NCBI RefSeq assembly: GCF_030547075.1
Contig: NZ_JAUOQH010000002.1
Span: forward strand, 62,001-126,000
Direction of reading: 5' to 3'
Origin: Alteromonas sp. 1_MG-2023
Lineage (GTDB): Bacteria > Pseudomonadota > Gammaproteobacteria > Enterobacterales > Alteromonadaceae
Length of the DNA: 64,000 nt
This document shows positions 1 to 9,835 of the stretch, piece by piece; position 1 is the first letter of the stretch; each line of letters starts with the position of its first letter. Made by a program: the position numbers and the translations under genes. The notes below the pieces were generated by a model, which saw only the letters and a program-made list of their open reading frames with translations, had not been told where the DNA came from and searched no databases.

Positions 1-3000
1 CACGCTTAAAAGCATCAATTCACGTAATGCGACAGAAAATTTCGCAAATTCGTGTGTTGAGCTGGTCTTAAACTCTGACATCATGTGATACCAGCGCTTC
101 AATAACACCTGATTGCTCTGCATCCAGTCTTCCAAAATCTTGTCTGCATCGCTAGCGTCTGGATTAATCTGAAGTAGATTTGCAGCAATAGAACGCTGCT
201 GCCAATCAAGTTCTTCTCGATAAGATGCACGTGCCAATGCTTGCCAATGGTTGCTGACTGCTTGATTGTTAATTTGATCTAAGAACCAATGCAACTCAAG
301 TTTAGAACCAAGTTGGAAATACAACCTTGCCACTACATCAACAGGGTGTTTGTCAGCTGCAACAACGTGAGATAAATCGAAACTAGAGAACATGTTCGAG
401 AAGCTAGCCACTTGATACGCAATATCTTGTGGTACGTCTTGAGATACATATTTTCTTGTTTTCTCTTCTAACTGCGAATATTCATCTTCAACTAGGTAAT
501 CTTGCAGATTTTTAGACAAGGTATTGAATGTCTCGCGATAACACGCAATAGCCTCTTCAATAGACAGGGCTTTATTACCATGTCTAATATACCAGCGTGC
601 AGCACGGCGCATAATACGGCGTGCTTCATCCAACAATTTAAGCTGTAATTGCGCTGAAATCACATTATCTAAATCTTCAATACGACTCCATAAGGTATCC
701 ATATCAAAAATTCCGTGCACGATAGCGTAGGCATTCGCAATATCGTCTACCCCTGCGCCAGTTTCTTCCTGAATACGGAACATAAAATTAAGACCCATAT
801 CATTAACCATGTTGTTGGTTAACTTAGTGGCAATAATTTCGCTTCTTAGCGGATGCTGCTGCATGTGGCTACTGAATTTTTCCCGCAATACTTCAGGAAA
901 AGCTTCAAGTAACAACTTACCGTGATAAGGGTTATCGGTAATTTCAGGAATATTTAACGCGTCTTTTAATACCATCTTGCCATAAGCAATCAGTACGCTA
1001 AGTTCAGGCCGTGTAAGACCACGATCTGACGCCACTCTATCAGAGATTTCATCATCACTTGGAATGAACTCAAGTTCTCTATTAAGCTGACCTTCACGCT
1101 CTAAGCCGTGAATAAAGCGAAGCTGCTCTTTCAGTAAGCTAACACCTGACATTTCTGTAATTGAAATAGACTGGGTTTGGCGATAACAATCTTTAATAAC
1201 AATACGCGATACATCGTCAGTCATATCGTGCAATAAATTATTACGCTGTTTAACCGTAAGCTCACCGTCGTTAACCACGCTGTTAAGCAAGATTTTGATA
1301 TTCACTTCGTTATCAGAACAATCAACACCACCCACGTTATCGATGAAGTCGGTGTTTACGCGACCGCCGGAAGCAGCATATTCGATACGGCCTAGTTGGG
1401 TTAACCCTAGGTTACCGCCCTCGCCTACAATCTTAGCTTGTACGTCTTTACCGTTTAATCGTAAGTCGTCGTTGGCTCTGTCGCCTACTTCTGCGTGAGA
1501 CTCTTTCGAGCTCTTAACGTAAGTACCGATACCGCCATTCCATAACAAGTCCACTGGCATTTTTAAAATGTTATGGATAAGTTCGTTTGGTGTCATCGAC
1601 ATCTGACGAGTGCCTAACCACTTTTTCATTTCAGGGGTAAGCTTAATCGACTTCGATGAACGGCTGAAAATACCACCGCCTTTAGAAATCAATTTAGTGT
1701 CGTAATCTTCCCAACTTAAACGTGGGTTTTCGAACAACCTAGCACGTTCTTTATAGCTTGATGCTGGGTCTGGATCTGGGTCAAAGAAAATATGTAAATG
1801 GTTAAACGCTGAAATAAGTTTGGTATGTTCAGACAATAGCATACCGTTACCAAAAACATCTCCCGCCATATCACCCACACCTACTGCGGTGAAATCTGTG
1901 GTTTGACAATCGATACCAATTTCGCGGAAATGACGTTTAACAGACTCCCATCCACCACGGGCAGTGATACCCATTTTCTTATGGTCGTATCCTACACTGC
2001 CGCCTGACGCAAAAGCATCGCCTAACCAAAAGCCAAATTCATCAGCAATACCGTTAGCGATATCAGAGAAGGTAGCGGTACCTTTATCGGCCGCTACAAC
2101 CAAATACGGGTCATCTTCATCTAATCGCACCACATCTTTAGGCGGCACTACTTCACCGTTTACAATGTTGTCTGTGATATCAAGCAAACTCGTAATAAAG
2201 GTGCGATAGCACGCTTGGCCTTCAGCCTGAATCGCTTCTCTGCCTTCGCCAACGGGGAGTTTTTTACACACAAACCCACCTTTGGCGCCAACAGGCACAA
2301 TCACCGTATTTTTTACTTGCTGGGCTTTTACTAAACCTAAAATTTCAGTTCGGAAATCTTCTTGGCGATCTGACCAACGAAGTCCGCCACGGGCAACCTT
2401 TCCGCCACGTAAATGCACACCCTCTAAACGTGGGCTATACACAAATATTTCGAATTTAGGCAGAGGTAACGGCATATCAGGGATCATTTCAGGCAGCATC
2501 TTGAAAGACACATAAGATTTTTCATTGCCTGCTTCATCGGGCTGATAAAAGTTGGTTCGAAGGGTGGCTGACATCATATCTAAATAACGACGAATAATTC
2601 TGTCGTCATCTAAGTTACTAACGCTGTCTAACTGAGTCTTAATATTCTCAAGTAAGGATTCTTCTTTCTTCGCACTACGTTTCTTTTTCGGATTGATGCG
2701 CTGGTCGAAAAACTCCACAAGCAAGCGGGCAATATCAGGGTAATTCGCCAAAGTATTGGCAATATAATCACGACTGAACGAACTGCCTGTTTGACGCATA
2801 TATTTAGCATATGCACGTAAAATGGTGACTTTACGGCCGGTTAAATTAGCCCCTAAGATTAAGCGGTTGAATGCATCATCTTCTAAGTCGTTATTCCACA
2901 CTTTTGCGAATGCATCTTGAAACAGTGTTTGAGCGCGCTCCATGTCAAAGTGTTGGCCACTTTTGTGCAACATGGTGAAGTCCATCACCCAATTACGCAA

Positions 3001-4824
3001 GCCATCAGGACACGTAATTTTATACGGGCTTTCATCGATAACACGCAAACCGAAGTTTTCCAGCATGGGCAATACATCAGAAAGATGAATAGGTTCGGCC
3101 CGGTGGAACAACTTAAGCTTCACTACCTGACTGTCTGATTGCTCTTCTTGAGGACGATAAAATAACATGTCTAAGGTGTGAGAATCGTCTAACTGCTCAA
3201 TTTTACCAATATCAACAAGGGCATCACCAGGTAAGTTCTGTTCCATATAGCTACGTGAAAACGCATTGCCATATTTTCGCTCAAGGGCTTTACCTTGGGC
3301 TTCTCCGTGAGCGGCAGAAATTGATGAAGCAAGCCTGTCACTCCAGGTCTTGGTTAGCTCAATGATATTATTTTCAATTTCCTTCACATCAAATTCCGCA
3401 TTGTTGTCGTTCACTCTGGCAATGTAATGGGTTCTTGCATAAACAGATTCAGAGAAGAAAGTGGTAAATTCAACTTCTTCTTTTGCACCTAACGACGCTT
3501 TTAATAACGCCTGAGTTTCAATTCTTAACTGTGTGTTATAGCGTTCACGTGGCACAAACACCATACAAGAGAAGAAACGGCCGAACACATCTTTACGAAT
3601 AAATAAGCGTGAAATTCCCCGCTCCTGCATTTGGAAAATACCCATTACAATGTGAGCTAACTCTTCCGCGGGTGTTTGCAATAGTTCATCACGTGGATAA
3701 GTTTCAACAATATTCACAAAGGCTTTGAACGCATGCGTTCCTGGCTCATAGCCGGATAAATCACATATACGCTGAATTTTTTCTCTCAGCATAGGAAGCT
3801 GCGTCACACTTTGGTTATAGAAAGACGCAGAATAAAGACCGAGGAAGCGATGCTCTCCAACAACCTGACCTTCTTTATTGAAAGCTTTTACACCAACATA
3901 ATCCATAAACGCGGGACGATGTACACGTGAACGAGAGTTAGTCTTAGTCAAAATTAACGGGTTTTGACTCAGCGCTTCGGCTCTAGCGCTAGCAGGTAAT
4001 TTTGATAATAAGCGCTCTCTATCATTAATAGAGTTTTTTAATAAACCTAAACTAGTATCGTTAGAAGGTATCCAGCGATGGTCACCTTCTATAGCCTTCA
4101 CTTCATAATAACGATAGCCCATCATGGTAAAGTTATGGTCGCTTAACCAGTGTAAATAAGCTTTGGTTTGTTTCTTTTCATCTGCCGATACTGGCCAATT
4201 GAATTTTGTACTGTCTTTAACCACGGATTCTAACTTGGTGGTCATTTCTTGCCAGTCGCGCACAGCGAGTGAGACTTCATCAACCACTGAGTGCAACTCT
4301 TTGGTTAATTCATCAATGTCTTTCTTAGCGCTTTGATGATCAACTTCAATGAAGATAACCGTTTCTTTACGCGCATTTTCAACCGTCTTGCCAGGTTCAG
4401 CAAACTCTGCCACTTGGTTTTTATCATTGCGCTTAATGCCAATCGGGCTGTGCAAAAATAAGTGAGCGGTTATATTCAAACGGTTTAACGACATACGCAC
4501 CGAATCAACAAGGAATGGCATGTCTCTAACAATAATTTCTACTATGGTGTGGCTTGAATGCCAGCCATGTTTGGCTATTTCTGGATTAAATACACGAATA
4601 TAGGGCGCTGAATTATCAAATTTAGCCAGCCCGTTCCACAAACTAAGCGTGGCACCATATAAATCGCTATCGTTACGATTTTCTAAGTCGTCACTAGAGA
4701 TATTTTTATACAACAAGCGTCCGAATTGCTGCACGAGTGACTTCTGCTGGGCATCTACCTTTTTTTCGATGAGTGCAAATACATTATCTAGCAGTACGGA
4801 GTGTCGCTGTGAGGTGACTGTCAT
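1..4824 (-). CDS. NAD-specific glutamate dehydrogenase, large (about 180 kDa) type, C-terminus cut by window edge
   Basis: This enzyme oxidatively deaminates glutamate to 2-oxoglutarate and ammonia with NAD, feeding amino acids into the TCA cycle. The frame is open from an ATG at 4822-4824 to base 1, giving 1608 codons, which is close to the usual length of about 1610 residues, so only the last few residues should be missing. The N-terminal half is the family's regulatory region. The catalytic core shows GGLRWSDR near residue 810, where the catalytic-domain signature sits, and VPVGAKGGFV near residue 845, followed by a dinucleotide-binding C-terminal half with IVGEGGNLGLTQLGR. It is transcribed alone, and the terminator of the neighbouring RND gene lies 130 bp upstream. 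Family assignment is firm; allosteric control is not visible from sequence. Confidence 0.96.
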   Translation of the reverse strand, partial: MTVTSQRHSVLLDNVFALIEKKVDAQQKSLVQQFGRLLYKNISSDDLENRNDSDLYGATLSLWNGLAKFDNSAPYIRVFNPEIAKHGWHSSHTIVEIIVRDMPFLVDSVRMSLNRLNITAHLFLHSPIGIKRNDKNQVAEFAEPGKTVENARKETVIFIEVDHQSAKKDIDELTKELHSVVDEVSLAVRDWQEMTTKLESVVKDSTKFNWPVSADEKKQTKAYLHWLSDHNFTMMGYRYYEVKAIEGDHRWIPSNDTSLGLLKNSINDRERLLSKLPASARAEALSQNPLILTKTNSRSRVHRPAFMDYVGVKAFNKEGQVVGEHRFLGLYSASFYNQSVTQLPMLREKIQRICDLSGYEPGTHAFKAFVNIVETYPRDELLQTPAEELAHIVMGIFQMQERGISRLFIRKDVFGRFFSCMVFVPRERYNTQLRIETQALLKASLGAKEEVEFTTFFSESVYARTHYIARVNDNNAEFDVKEIENNIIELTKTWSDRLASSISAAHGEAQGKALERKYGNAFSRSYMEQNLPGDALVDIGKIEQLDDSHTLDMLFYRPQEEQSDSQVVKLKLFHRAEPIHLSDVLPMLENFGLRVIDESPYKITCPDGLRNWVMDFTMLHKSGQHFDMERAQTLFQDAFAKVWNNDLEDDAFNRLILGANLTGRKVTILRAYAKYMRQTGSSFSRDYIANTLANYPDIARLLVEFFDQRINPKKKRSAKKEESLLENIKTQLDSVSNLDDDRIIRRYLDMMSATLRTNFYQPDEAGNEKSYVSFKMLPEMIPDMPLPLPKFEIFVYSPRLEGVHLRGGKVARGGLRWSDRQEDFRTEILGLVKAQQVKNTVIVPVGAKGGFVCKKLPVGEGREAIQAEGQACYRTFITSLLDITDNIVNGEVVPPKDVVRLDEDDPYLVVAADKGTATFSDIANGIADEFGFWLGDAFASGGSVGYDHKKMGITARGGWESVKRHFREIGIDCQTTDFTAVGVGDMAGDVFGNGMLLSEHTKLISAFNHLHIFFDPDPDPASSYKERARLFENPRLSWEDYDTKLISKGGGIFSRSSKSIKLTPEMKKWLGTRQMSMTPNELIHNILKMPVDLLWNGGIGTYVKSSKESHAEVGDRANDDLRLNGKDVQAKIVGEGGNLGLTQLGRIEYAASGGRVNTDFIDNVGGVDCSDNEVNIKILLNSVVNDGELTVKQRNNLLHDMTDDVSRIVIKDCYRQTQSISITEMSGVSLLKEQLRFIHGLEREGQLNRELEFIPSDDEISDRVASDRGLTRPELSVLIAYGKMVLKDALNIPEITDNPYHGKLLLEAFPEVLREKFSSHMQQHPLRSEIIATKLTNNMVNDMGLNFMFRIQEETGAGVDDIANAYAIVHGIFDMDTLWSRIEDLDNVISAQLQLKLLDEARRIMRRAARWYIRHGNKALSIEEAIACYRETFNTLSKNLQDYLVEDEYSQLEEKTRKYVSQDVPQDIAYQVASFSNMFSSFDLSHVVAADKHPVDVVARLYFQLGSKLELHWFLDQINNQAVSNHWQALARASYREELDWQQRSIAANLLQINPDASDADKILEDWMQSNQVLLKRWYHMMSEFKTSSTHEFAKFSVALRELMLLSV

Positions 4825-4950
4825 TAGTTAACCTTATAAATGTCGTAAGTGCTGAGTTGCGCGGCTATTCTCGCTAAAAATGAAGGTTATTAAAAGCCCC
4901 TATTTAACCTTATATTAACAGCATAGATAACTATGCAAAAAACGCCTATA

Positions 4951-4975
4951 AAAAAGGGCCTTACGGCCCTTTTTT
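4951..4975 (-). terminator. Rho-independent terminator of the RND/DUF1302 operon
   Basis: A GGGCC-TTAC-GGCCC hairpin is flanked by A5 on the left and T6 on the right, so it could act in either direction. It lies about 20 bp past the stop codon of the RND permease gene, which fits termination of that minus-strand operon. Confidence 0.85.
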
Positions 4976-4996
4976 ACGATTAGCTATGCAAAAATA

Positions 4997-7315
4997 TTAT
5001 GCACCGGGGTCGTTCCTATTCCACCACAAGAATCTAGCCAGTGCTGGTAGTACTATTATAGCCCCTAACATATTCACCACGAACATAAAGGTCAACAATA
5101 TCCCCATATCCATCTGGAATTTAAGTGTAGAGAACACCCACGTACTCACACCGATTGCCAAGGTAATACCAGTAAACAATACTGCGCTGCCTCGCTCTTT
5201 AAGTGCAGCCAAGTAAGCTTCTTGTACCGTCGCACCTTGTTTAAGCATAAGGCTCTTCGTCGATAAGATATAAATACCATAATCAACCCCGATACCTACA
5301 CCTAACGCAATAACCGGTAAGGTTGATACCGTTAAGCCAATTTGTAGGTAAGTCATTAGCGCTTGCGCTAGTACTGATACTACGTAAAGCGGGATAACCA
5401 CGACTAGCGTTGCACGTATAGAACGGAAGCTAATTAAGCATAAGGCGATAACAGCACCAAAGACGTATACCATCATTGGATCTTGCGCAGCCTCAACAGC
5501 TTCGTTGGTAGCTGCCATAACCCCTACAGGGCCAGACGCTAAACTAAACGACATATCATCAGTTTCGTATTCAGTACGGAAATCTTTCACTGCGTCTACC
5601 ACACGTGAAATCGTTTCTGCTTTGTGATCTTCCATAAACAGAATAATCGGCATAACAGAACAATCACCGTTCAATAAACCTGATGACGTGGGCACGCGAG
5701 AAATAGCTTGTACTAGGGTTTGCTGATTGCGCGGCAGAACCTGCCACTTAACATTACCTTCGTTATAGCCCGCGTTCACTATCTTAGCCACTGATGCTAA
5801 CGATACGGCAGATTGCACACCTGGAACGTTTTCCATTTTCCACTGGAAGTCGTCCATCGCTTTCATCACGCCATGAGACGTACACGCTTCTGGCGTGGTC
5901 TCAACCAAAATAGAGATATAATCAACAGTAACTTCATACTTGTCTGTGATTAAGAAGGTATCTTGGTTGTAACGAGACGATTCGTGTAATGCTGGCGCGC
6001 CTGCATGCAAGTCACCTATCTTCATGTTTTGCGCTTGATAGTGCCCAAAACCGAATAATATAGCGGTAACAATAAGAATGACTGCCGCGGGTTTCTTATG
6101 CGAACATGCCGCAATAATCGCCCAGAAACGTGAGTTCTTATTTTCTTTACCTGCAAACTTATCAACGTATTTTTTATCTAGCTTCAAGAAGCTCATCAGC
6201 ACAGGCAACAGCATAAGGTTGGTTAATATAATAACCGCAACACCCATACTTGCTGTAATGGCCAATTCGCGAATAATACCAATATCGATAACCAATAAAG
6301 TCATGAAGCCAACAGTATCTGATAGCAAGGCTATCCCGCCAGGTACCAATAAGCTTCTAAACGCTGCCATAGACGCCCGCTTAGCACCTATGCCTGTAAC
6401 CGCGCGCTTTTCAACCGCATTAATCATTTGCACACCATGGCTTACACCAATAGCAAAGACTAAGAACGGCACTAGGATGGACATAGGATCCATACCAAAG
6501 CCAAGGGATGTTAGTAATCCAAGCTGCCAAATAACCGCAATAACTGAACACAGCAACGGCAAAATAGTGAGCATGATACTGCGTGAGAAGAAGAACACCA
6601 TAATGGCGGTTATCGCGATAGCAATGGCGAAAAACAACAATACATCTTTCGCGCCATCAGCAACATCACCAATCATTTTGGCAAAACCAATAATATGAAT
6701 AGAAATATCTTCATTTTCATATTCACCGCGAAGTTGCTCTTCAAGCTCTGCCGCAAGTGCTAAGGTGTTTAATGGTTCTCCGGTTTGCGGGTCGATATCA
6801 AGCAACTGTGCTGTCACCATGGCGCAGCTGTAATCGCTTGCCACCTGACGGCCCACAATATTGGCCTTTTCTATGTTAGCAGCCACTAAGTCTAACGCAG
6901 CAGGGTTCGCTGAGTTAAAATCTGCAGGAATAACCGGTCCGCCAGCAAAGCCCCCTTCAACAATTTCAGTAAAGCGGGTTGAAGGAGAGAATAATGAAAT
7001 GACTAAAGAACGGTTTACACCATTTATGAAAAACAGTTGGTCGTGTACGTTCTTTAACGTATCGAAAAAGTTCTGATTGAATATATCGTCGTTTTTATCG
7101 CACACAGAAACCAAAATATTATTGGCGCCACCAAAGTCTTGGCGATGTTCAATATAGGTTTTCATGTACTCATGATTGAGTGGAATATTTTTTTCAAAAC
7201 CAGCATCAAGCCGCATCTGCGAAGCTTGAAAGCCTAGAAAAACCGTTGCGATAGCAAAAAGCGCCACCACCAATTTACGGTTAGAGAAAACAAGACGTTC
7301 AATGAAATGGGTCAT
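4997..7315 (-). CDS. RND/MMPL-family efflux permease, single-chain
   Basis: This is a predicted inner-membrane, proton-driven transporter of the RND superfamily (MMPL type). The 772 residues show the typical duplicated layout: TM1 at about residues 12-32, a periplasmic loop to about 215, a TM2-6 bundle with a sterol-sensing-like region at about 220-375, TM7 near 405, a second periplasmic loop, and a second TM bundle at about 620-765. That is shorter than AcrB-type pumps (about 1040 residues) and lacks large docking domains, as in lipid and hopanoid exporters of this class. It is the last gene of the DUF1302-DUF1329-YCF48-RND operon, 15 bp after the propeller gene, so it probably supplies energy for moving a hydrophobic substrate. 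The substrate is unknown. Confidence 0.93.
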   Translation of the reverse strand: MTHFIERLVFSNRKLVVALFAIATVFLGFQASQMRLDAGFEKNIPLNHEYMKTYIEHRQDFGGANNILVSVCDKNDDIFNQNFFDTLKNVHDQLFFINGVNRSLVISLFSPSTRFTEIVEGGFAGGPVIPADFNSANPAALDLVAANIEKANIVGRQVASDYSCAMVTAQLLDIDPQTGEPLNTLALAAELEEQLRGEYENEDISIHIIGFAKMIGDVADGAKDVLLFFAIAIAITAIMVFFFSRSIMLTILPLLCSVIAVIWQLGLLTSLGFGMDPMSILVPFLVFAIGVSHGVQMINAVEKRAVTGIGAKRASMAAFRSLLVPGGIALLSDTVGFMTLLVIDIGIIRELAITASMGVAVIILTNLMLLPVLMSFLKLDKKYVDKFAGKENKNSRFWAIIAACSHKKPAAVILIVTAILFGFGHYQAQNMKIGDLHAGAPALHESSRYNQDTFLITDKYEVTVDYISILVETTPEACTSHGVMKAMDDFQWKMENVPGVQSAVSLASVAKIVNAGYNEGNVKWQVLPRNQQTLVQAISRVPTSSGLLNGDCSVMPIILFMEDHKAETISRVVDAVKDFRTEYETDDMSFSLASGPVGVMAATNEAVEAAQDPMMVYVFGAVIALCLISFRSIRATLVVVIPLYVVSVLAQALMTYLQIGLTVSTLPVIALGVGIGVDYGIYILSTKSLMLKQGATVQEAYLAALKERGSAVLFTGITLAIGVSTWVFSTLKFQMDMGILLTFMFVVNMLGAIIVLPALARFLWWNRNDPGA

Positions 7316-7330
7316 AAAAGCGAAGCCACC

Positions 7331-8377
7331 CTACTTTGTATTTAGCGTTTTTATACCATTAGCAGTAACCGCTATGGTTTGGCCATTAAAGTTAACTGCA
7401 TTTAATAGCGCAGCTTTATCTTCAACCTGAGTCACAGTTATACCTTTTGCAGGTTCGCAGTTAGCAGGATTGGCGTATGGGTCGTGATCACTGACTGGAA
7501 GTGGACGTGTGGCAGACACCAACATTCCGTTATTTCCTAGTGCAACCACACTGCTCTCATCAGACAGCACAATTGAATTCAACGTACTGGTAGAACAGGT
7601 TTTTACATATTCCCATTCACCTTGGTCGCGCTGAACAAAAATATTTCCGCGCAAGCCCACAGCAAGTAAGGTCGAGTCATCAAGGGCCTTTATATCGAAA
7701 AATGAGCCTGTGTAATCAACTTCAAACCGTTCCCAACTTTTACCCATATCACTGCTACTGGCGAGTAATCCGGCTTCTCCTGCAAGGTAAAGCTTCTCAC
7801 CATCACGAGTGATTCGATTTAAATGAGGTAGAATAGATTCTAGTTCTTGTTGATAAAAAGCCTCATCTTCAGCTCTAACACTTTCCAAGTATTCTTGATC
7901 GTACGGGTCTAAAAGACTGGCGTGGTGTTCTTTCGACCACGTTTTACCAGCATCTGTAGTGCGGTAAAATAAACCGTATGCGCCAGCTGCGATACCATGG
8001 TTTTGATCAAAGAAAAGCACATCAAGGAATGGACGTTGTAAGTCTGGTTGAACGTTCTGAATGTCCCAGCTCTGGCCTTTATCAGCAGAATGGATGATGG
8101 TTGCATCATGGCCAACAGCCCATATATGCTCGCCCATAACGGTTGCGGCGGTAAGGGTTGCCTGAGTAGGCACTTCAACTTGGCTGAATGCATTCCCATC
8201 TTCAGAAATAAGAATGTGACCGCGCTCTCCGACAATAACGACAAATTTATCAGCGTCAATATCGAGCAAAACTGACTGCTCAACTAAGGGTGCAATATAA
8301 GCATCTTCTGCTGAAGCAGTAATGGAGTAATTTGCTGCGAGTGCTGCAGTAATGCACGCTGCAATGGTTTTTTTCAT
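7331..8377 (-). CDS. YCF48/BNR-type beta-propeller protein, exported
   Basis: This 348-residue protein starts with a Sec signal peptide (MKKTIAACITAALAANYSITASA). It continues with repeated propeller blades that contain sialidase-like Asp-box segments such as SADKGQSW, TTDAGKTW and SSDMGKSW, the hallmark of YCF48/HCF136-like propellers. Family knowledge suggests a periplasmic scaffold or assembly role rather than an enzyme. It sits between the DUF1329 and RND genes, and a strong hairpin in the 78-bp gap upstream could reduce its expression relative to DUF1329. No catalytic residues are recognised. The start ATG follows a GGGAGAA-like ribosome site. Confidence 0.88.
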   Translation of the reverse strand: MKKTIAACITAALAANYSITASAEDAYIAPLVEQSVLLDIDADKFVVIVGERGHILISEDGNAFSQVEVPTQATLTAATVMGEHIWAVGHDATIIHSADKGQSWDIQNVQPDLQRPFLDVLFFDQNHGIAAGAYGLFYRTTDAGKTWSKEHHASLLDPYDQEYLESVRAEDEAFYQQELESILPHLNRITRDGEKLYLAGEAGLLASSSDMGKSWERFEVDYTGSFFDIKALDDSTLLAVGLRGNIFVQRDQGEWEYVKTCSTSTLNSIVLSDESSVVALGNNGMLVSATRPLPVSDHDPYANPANCEPAKGITVTQVEDKAALLNAVNFNGQTIAVTANGIKTLNTK

Positions 8378-8410
8378 TGTTAACCATTCTCCCTAAAATT
8401 TAATTGTCTG

Positions 8411-8439
8411 AAAACAAAAACGGTTGGCATTGCCAACCG
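8411..8439 (-). terminator. Intercistronic terminator-like hairpin between DUF1329 and YCF48 genes
   Basis: A perfect stem (CGGTTGGC / GCCAACCG) is followed on the minus strand by a TTTTTGTTTT tract. It lies inside the operon, after the DUF1329 stop and before the YCF48 start, so partial termination would give more DUF1329 and DUF1302 than propeller and permease. Confidence 0.75.
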
Positions 8440-8455
8440 TCTTAACACAAAACGC

Positions 8456-9823
8456 TTAGCGCTTACCTTCTCGTCGTAACGCCTGAGGCGTAAACTCTAC
8501 GTCTCTTGGACGCACTGAGAAGTCATACATTTGTTCTTCATTATCAAGACCAATGGCCAAATAACGTCGAGAGTTCAAATCGTAGTAAGCATCAAGGGTT
8601 GACCACTGTGTAGGTACTTCATAGTAGTTCACACCATACGCTACACCAACTCGGTAAAGCTCACCACGATTATCATACATATCAGCTACTTGTATTTGCC
8701 AGCTATCTTCATCAATGAAGAATACGCGTTTTTGATAAATGTGACGGAAGCCTTCTTTCAATGTCGCTTCAACAACCCAAACACGGTGTTTTTCCCAGCG
8801 AGTTAAATCAGGGTTAACGTGATTTGGCTTAAGAATTTCGTCGTAACTTACATTATCTGAATGTAGCGCATAGTTATTATAGGCTACAAACATCTCTTTT
8901 TTACCGACAAGTTTCCAGTTGTAACGGTTAGGAGAACCGTTAAACATATCGAAGTCATCAGTAGTACGCAGGCCATCTGCCGCTGTTCCTGGCGTGTCAT
9001 AAGCAATGTTAGGTGCTAAACGTACACGGCGCTGACCTGTGTTATAAGTCCAGGCTTTACGTGGCTCTTTAACTTGATCTACTGTTTCGTGCACTAGTAA
9101 TGCAGTACCAGCCAAACGCGCAGGCTTAGTTACTTTTTGCTTAAACATGAACAAAATATTGTCTTCAGTTAGCTTCTCAGGTGTAGCACCTTCTTCAGCA
9201 TACTTAATCATTAATTGTTCATCAAAACCGATAACGTTGTAGTCACCAGAGGTTGTAACCGCAGCTTGTCCGCCAAAACGTTCTACGGCAGCACCGCGAT
9301 AACGTAAAATGTGGTTCCAAATCGCTTCCATACCGGTTTTTGGCATTGGGAAAGGAATACCTAAAACAGCACCTTTTATACCGTTACCATCATCTAGTAA
9401 TTCTGCGCTAGTTGCATTTACCTTAGTCGCATCATAAATTGCTTGCGGGTTAGAAGCCGAGCGGCGTGTTTGATATACCGGCATGCGGTAAGTATCTGGG
9501 TACGCTTCAAACAGCTTCTTTTGACCCTCAGAAAGAAAGTCTGCGTATTCTTTGTAGTTAGACGCCGTTATTTCAAACAACACCTTATCTTCTGGAAAAG
9601 GATTTGGATGGTGATCCCCTACCGTATAGCCTTCAGGTGCAGAGGTAATACCGCCTGTCCATGCTGGAATACTTCCATCAGCATTCGCCGCTTGAATGGC
9701 ACCCATTGGGGTAAGTTCACCGCCTAATTTTTTGGCTTCTTCATCAGAAACCTTAGCGTTGGCATTAGCACCCGTTAAGGCAATTGATAATGCAGCTGCA
9801 ATAATTCCTACTTTCTTAATCAT
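8456..9823 (-). CDS. DUF1329 family exported protein
   Basis: The 455-residue protein begins with a signal peptide (MIKKVGIIAAALSIALTGANANA), then the DUF1329 domain, which by family knowledge has a LolB/outer-membrane-lipoprotein-carrier-like fold and presumably binds a hydrophobic molecule in the periplasm. The ATG at 9821-9823 is chosen because an AAAGAG ribosome site lies 8 bases upstream. An upstream ATG (9829) and GTG (9832) are in frame but poorly spaced. It follows the DUF1302 gene by 12 bp. DUF1329 and DUF1302 genes are characteristically paired, which supports a joint function in envelope transport. The substrate is not known. Confidence 0.92.
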   Translation of the reverse strand: MIKKVGIIAAALSIALTGANANAKVSDEEAKKLGGELTPMGAIQAANADGSIPAWTGGITSAPEGYTVGDHHPNPFPEDKVLFEITASNYKEYADFLSEGQKKLFEAYPDTYRMPVYQTRRSASNPQAIYDATKVNATSAELLDDGNGIKGAVLGIPFPMPKTGMEAIWNHILRYRGAAVERFGGQAAVTTSGDYNVIGFDEQLMIKYAEEGATPEKLTEDNILFMFKQKVTKPARLAGTALLVHETVDQVKEPRKAWTYNTGQRRVRLAPNIAYDTPGTAADGLRTTDDFDMFNGSPNRYNWKLVGKKEMFVAYNNYALHSDNVSYDEILKPNHVNPDLTRWEKHRVWVVEATLKEGFRHIYQKRVFFIDEDSWQIQVADMYDNRGELYRVGVAYGVNYYEVPTQWSTLDAYYDLNSRRYLAIGLDNEEQMYDFSVRPRDVEFTPQALRREGKR

Positions 9824-9835
9824 ATACATCACTCT

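Noticed and set aside
6078-6698. A 206-codon plus-strand open frame
   Set aside because: It lies entirely antisense to the RND permease gene. The minus-strand frame has clear family structure, and the plus-strand product has no coherent domain or ribosome site.
7909-8283. Open frame of 124 codons overlapping the YCF48 gene in another frame
   Set aside because: Shadow of the propeller gene, with no protein-like pattern of its own.
9443-9727. 94-codon plus-strand open frame inside DUF1329
   Set aside because: Antisense shadow; the minus-strand gene is well supported by family motifs and operon context.
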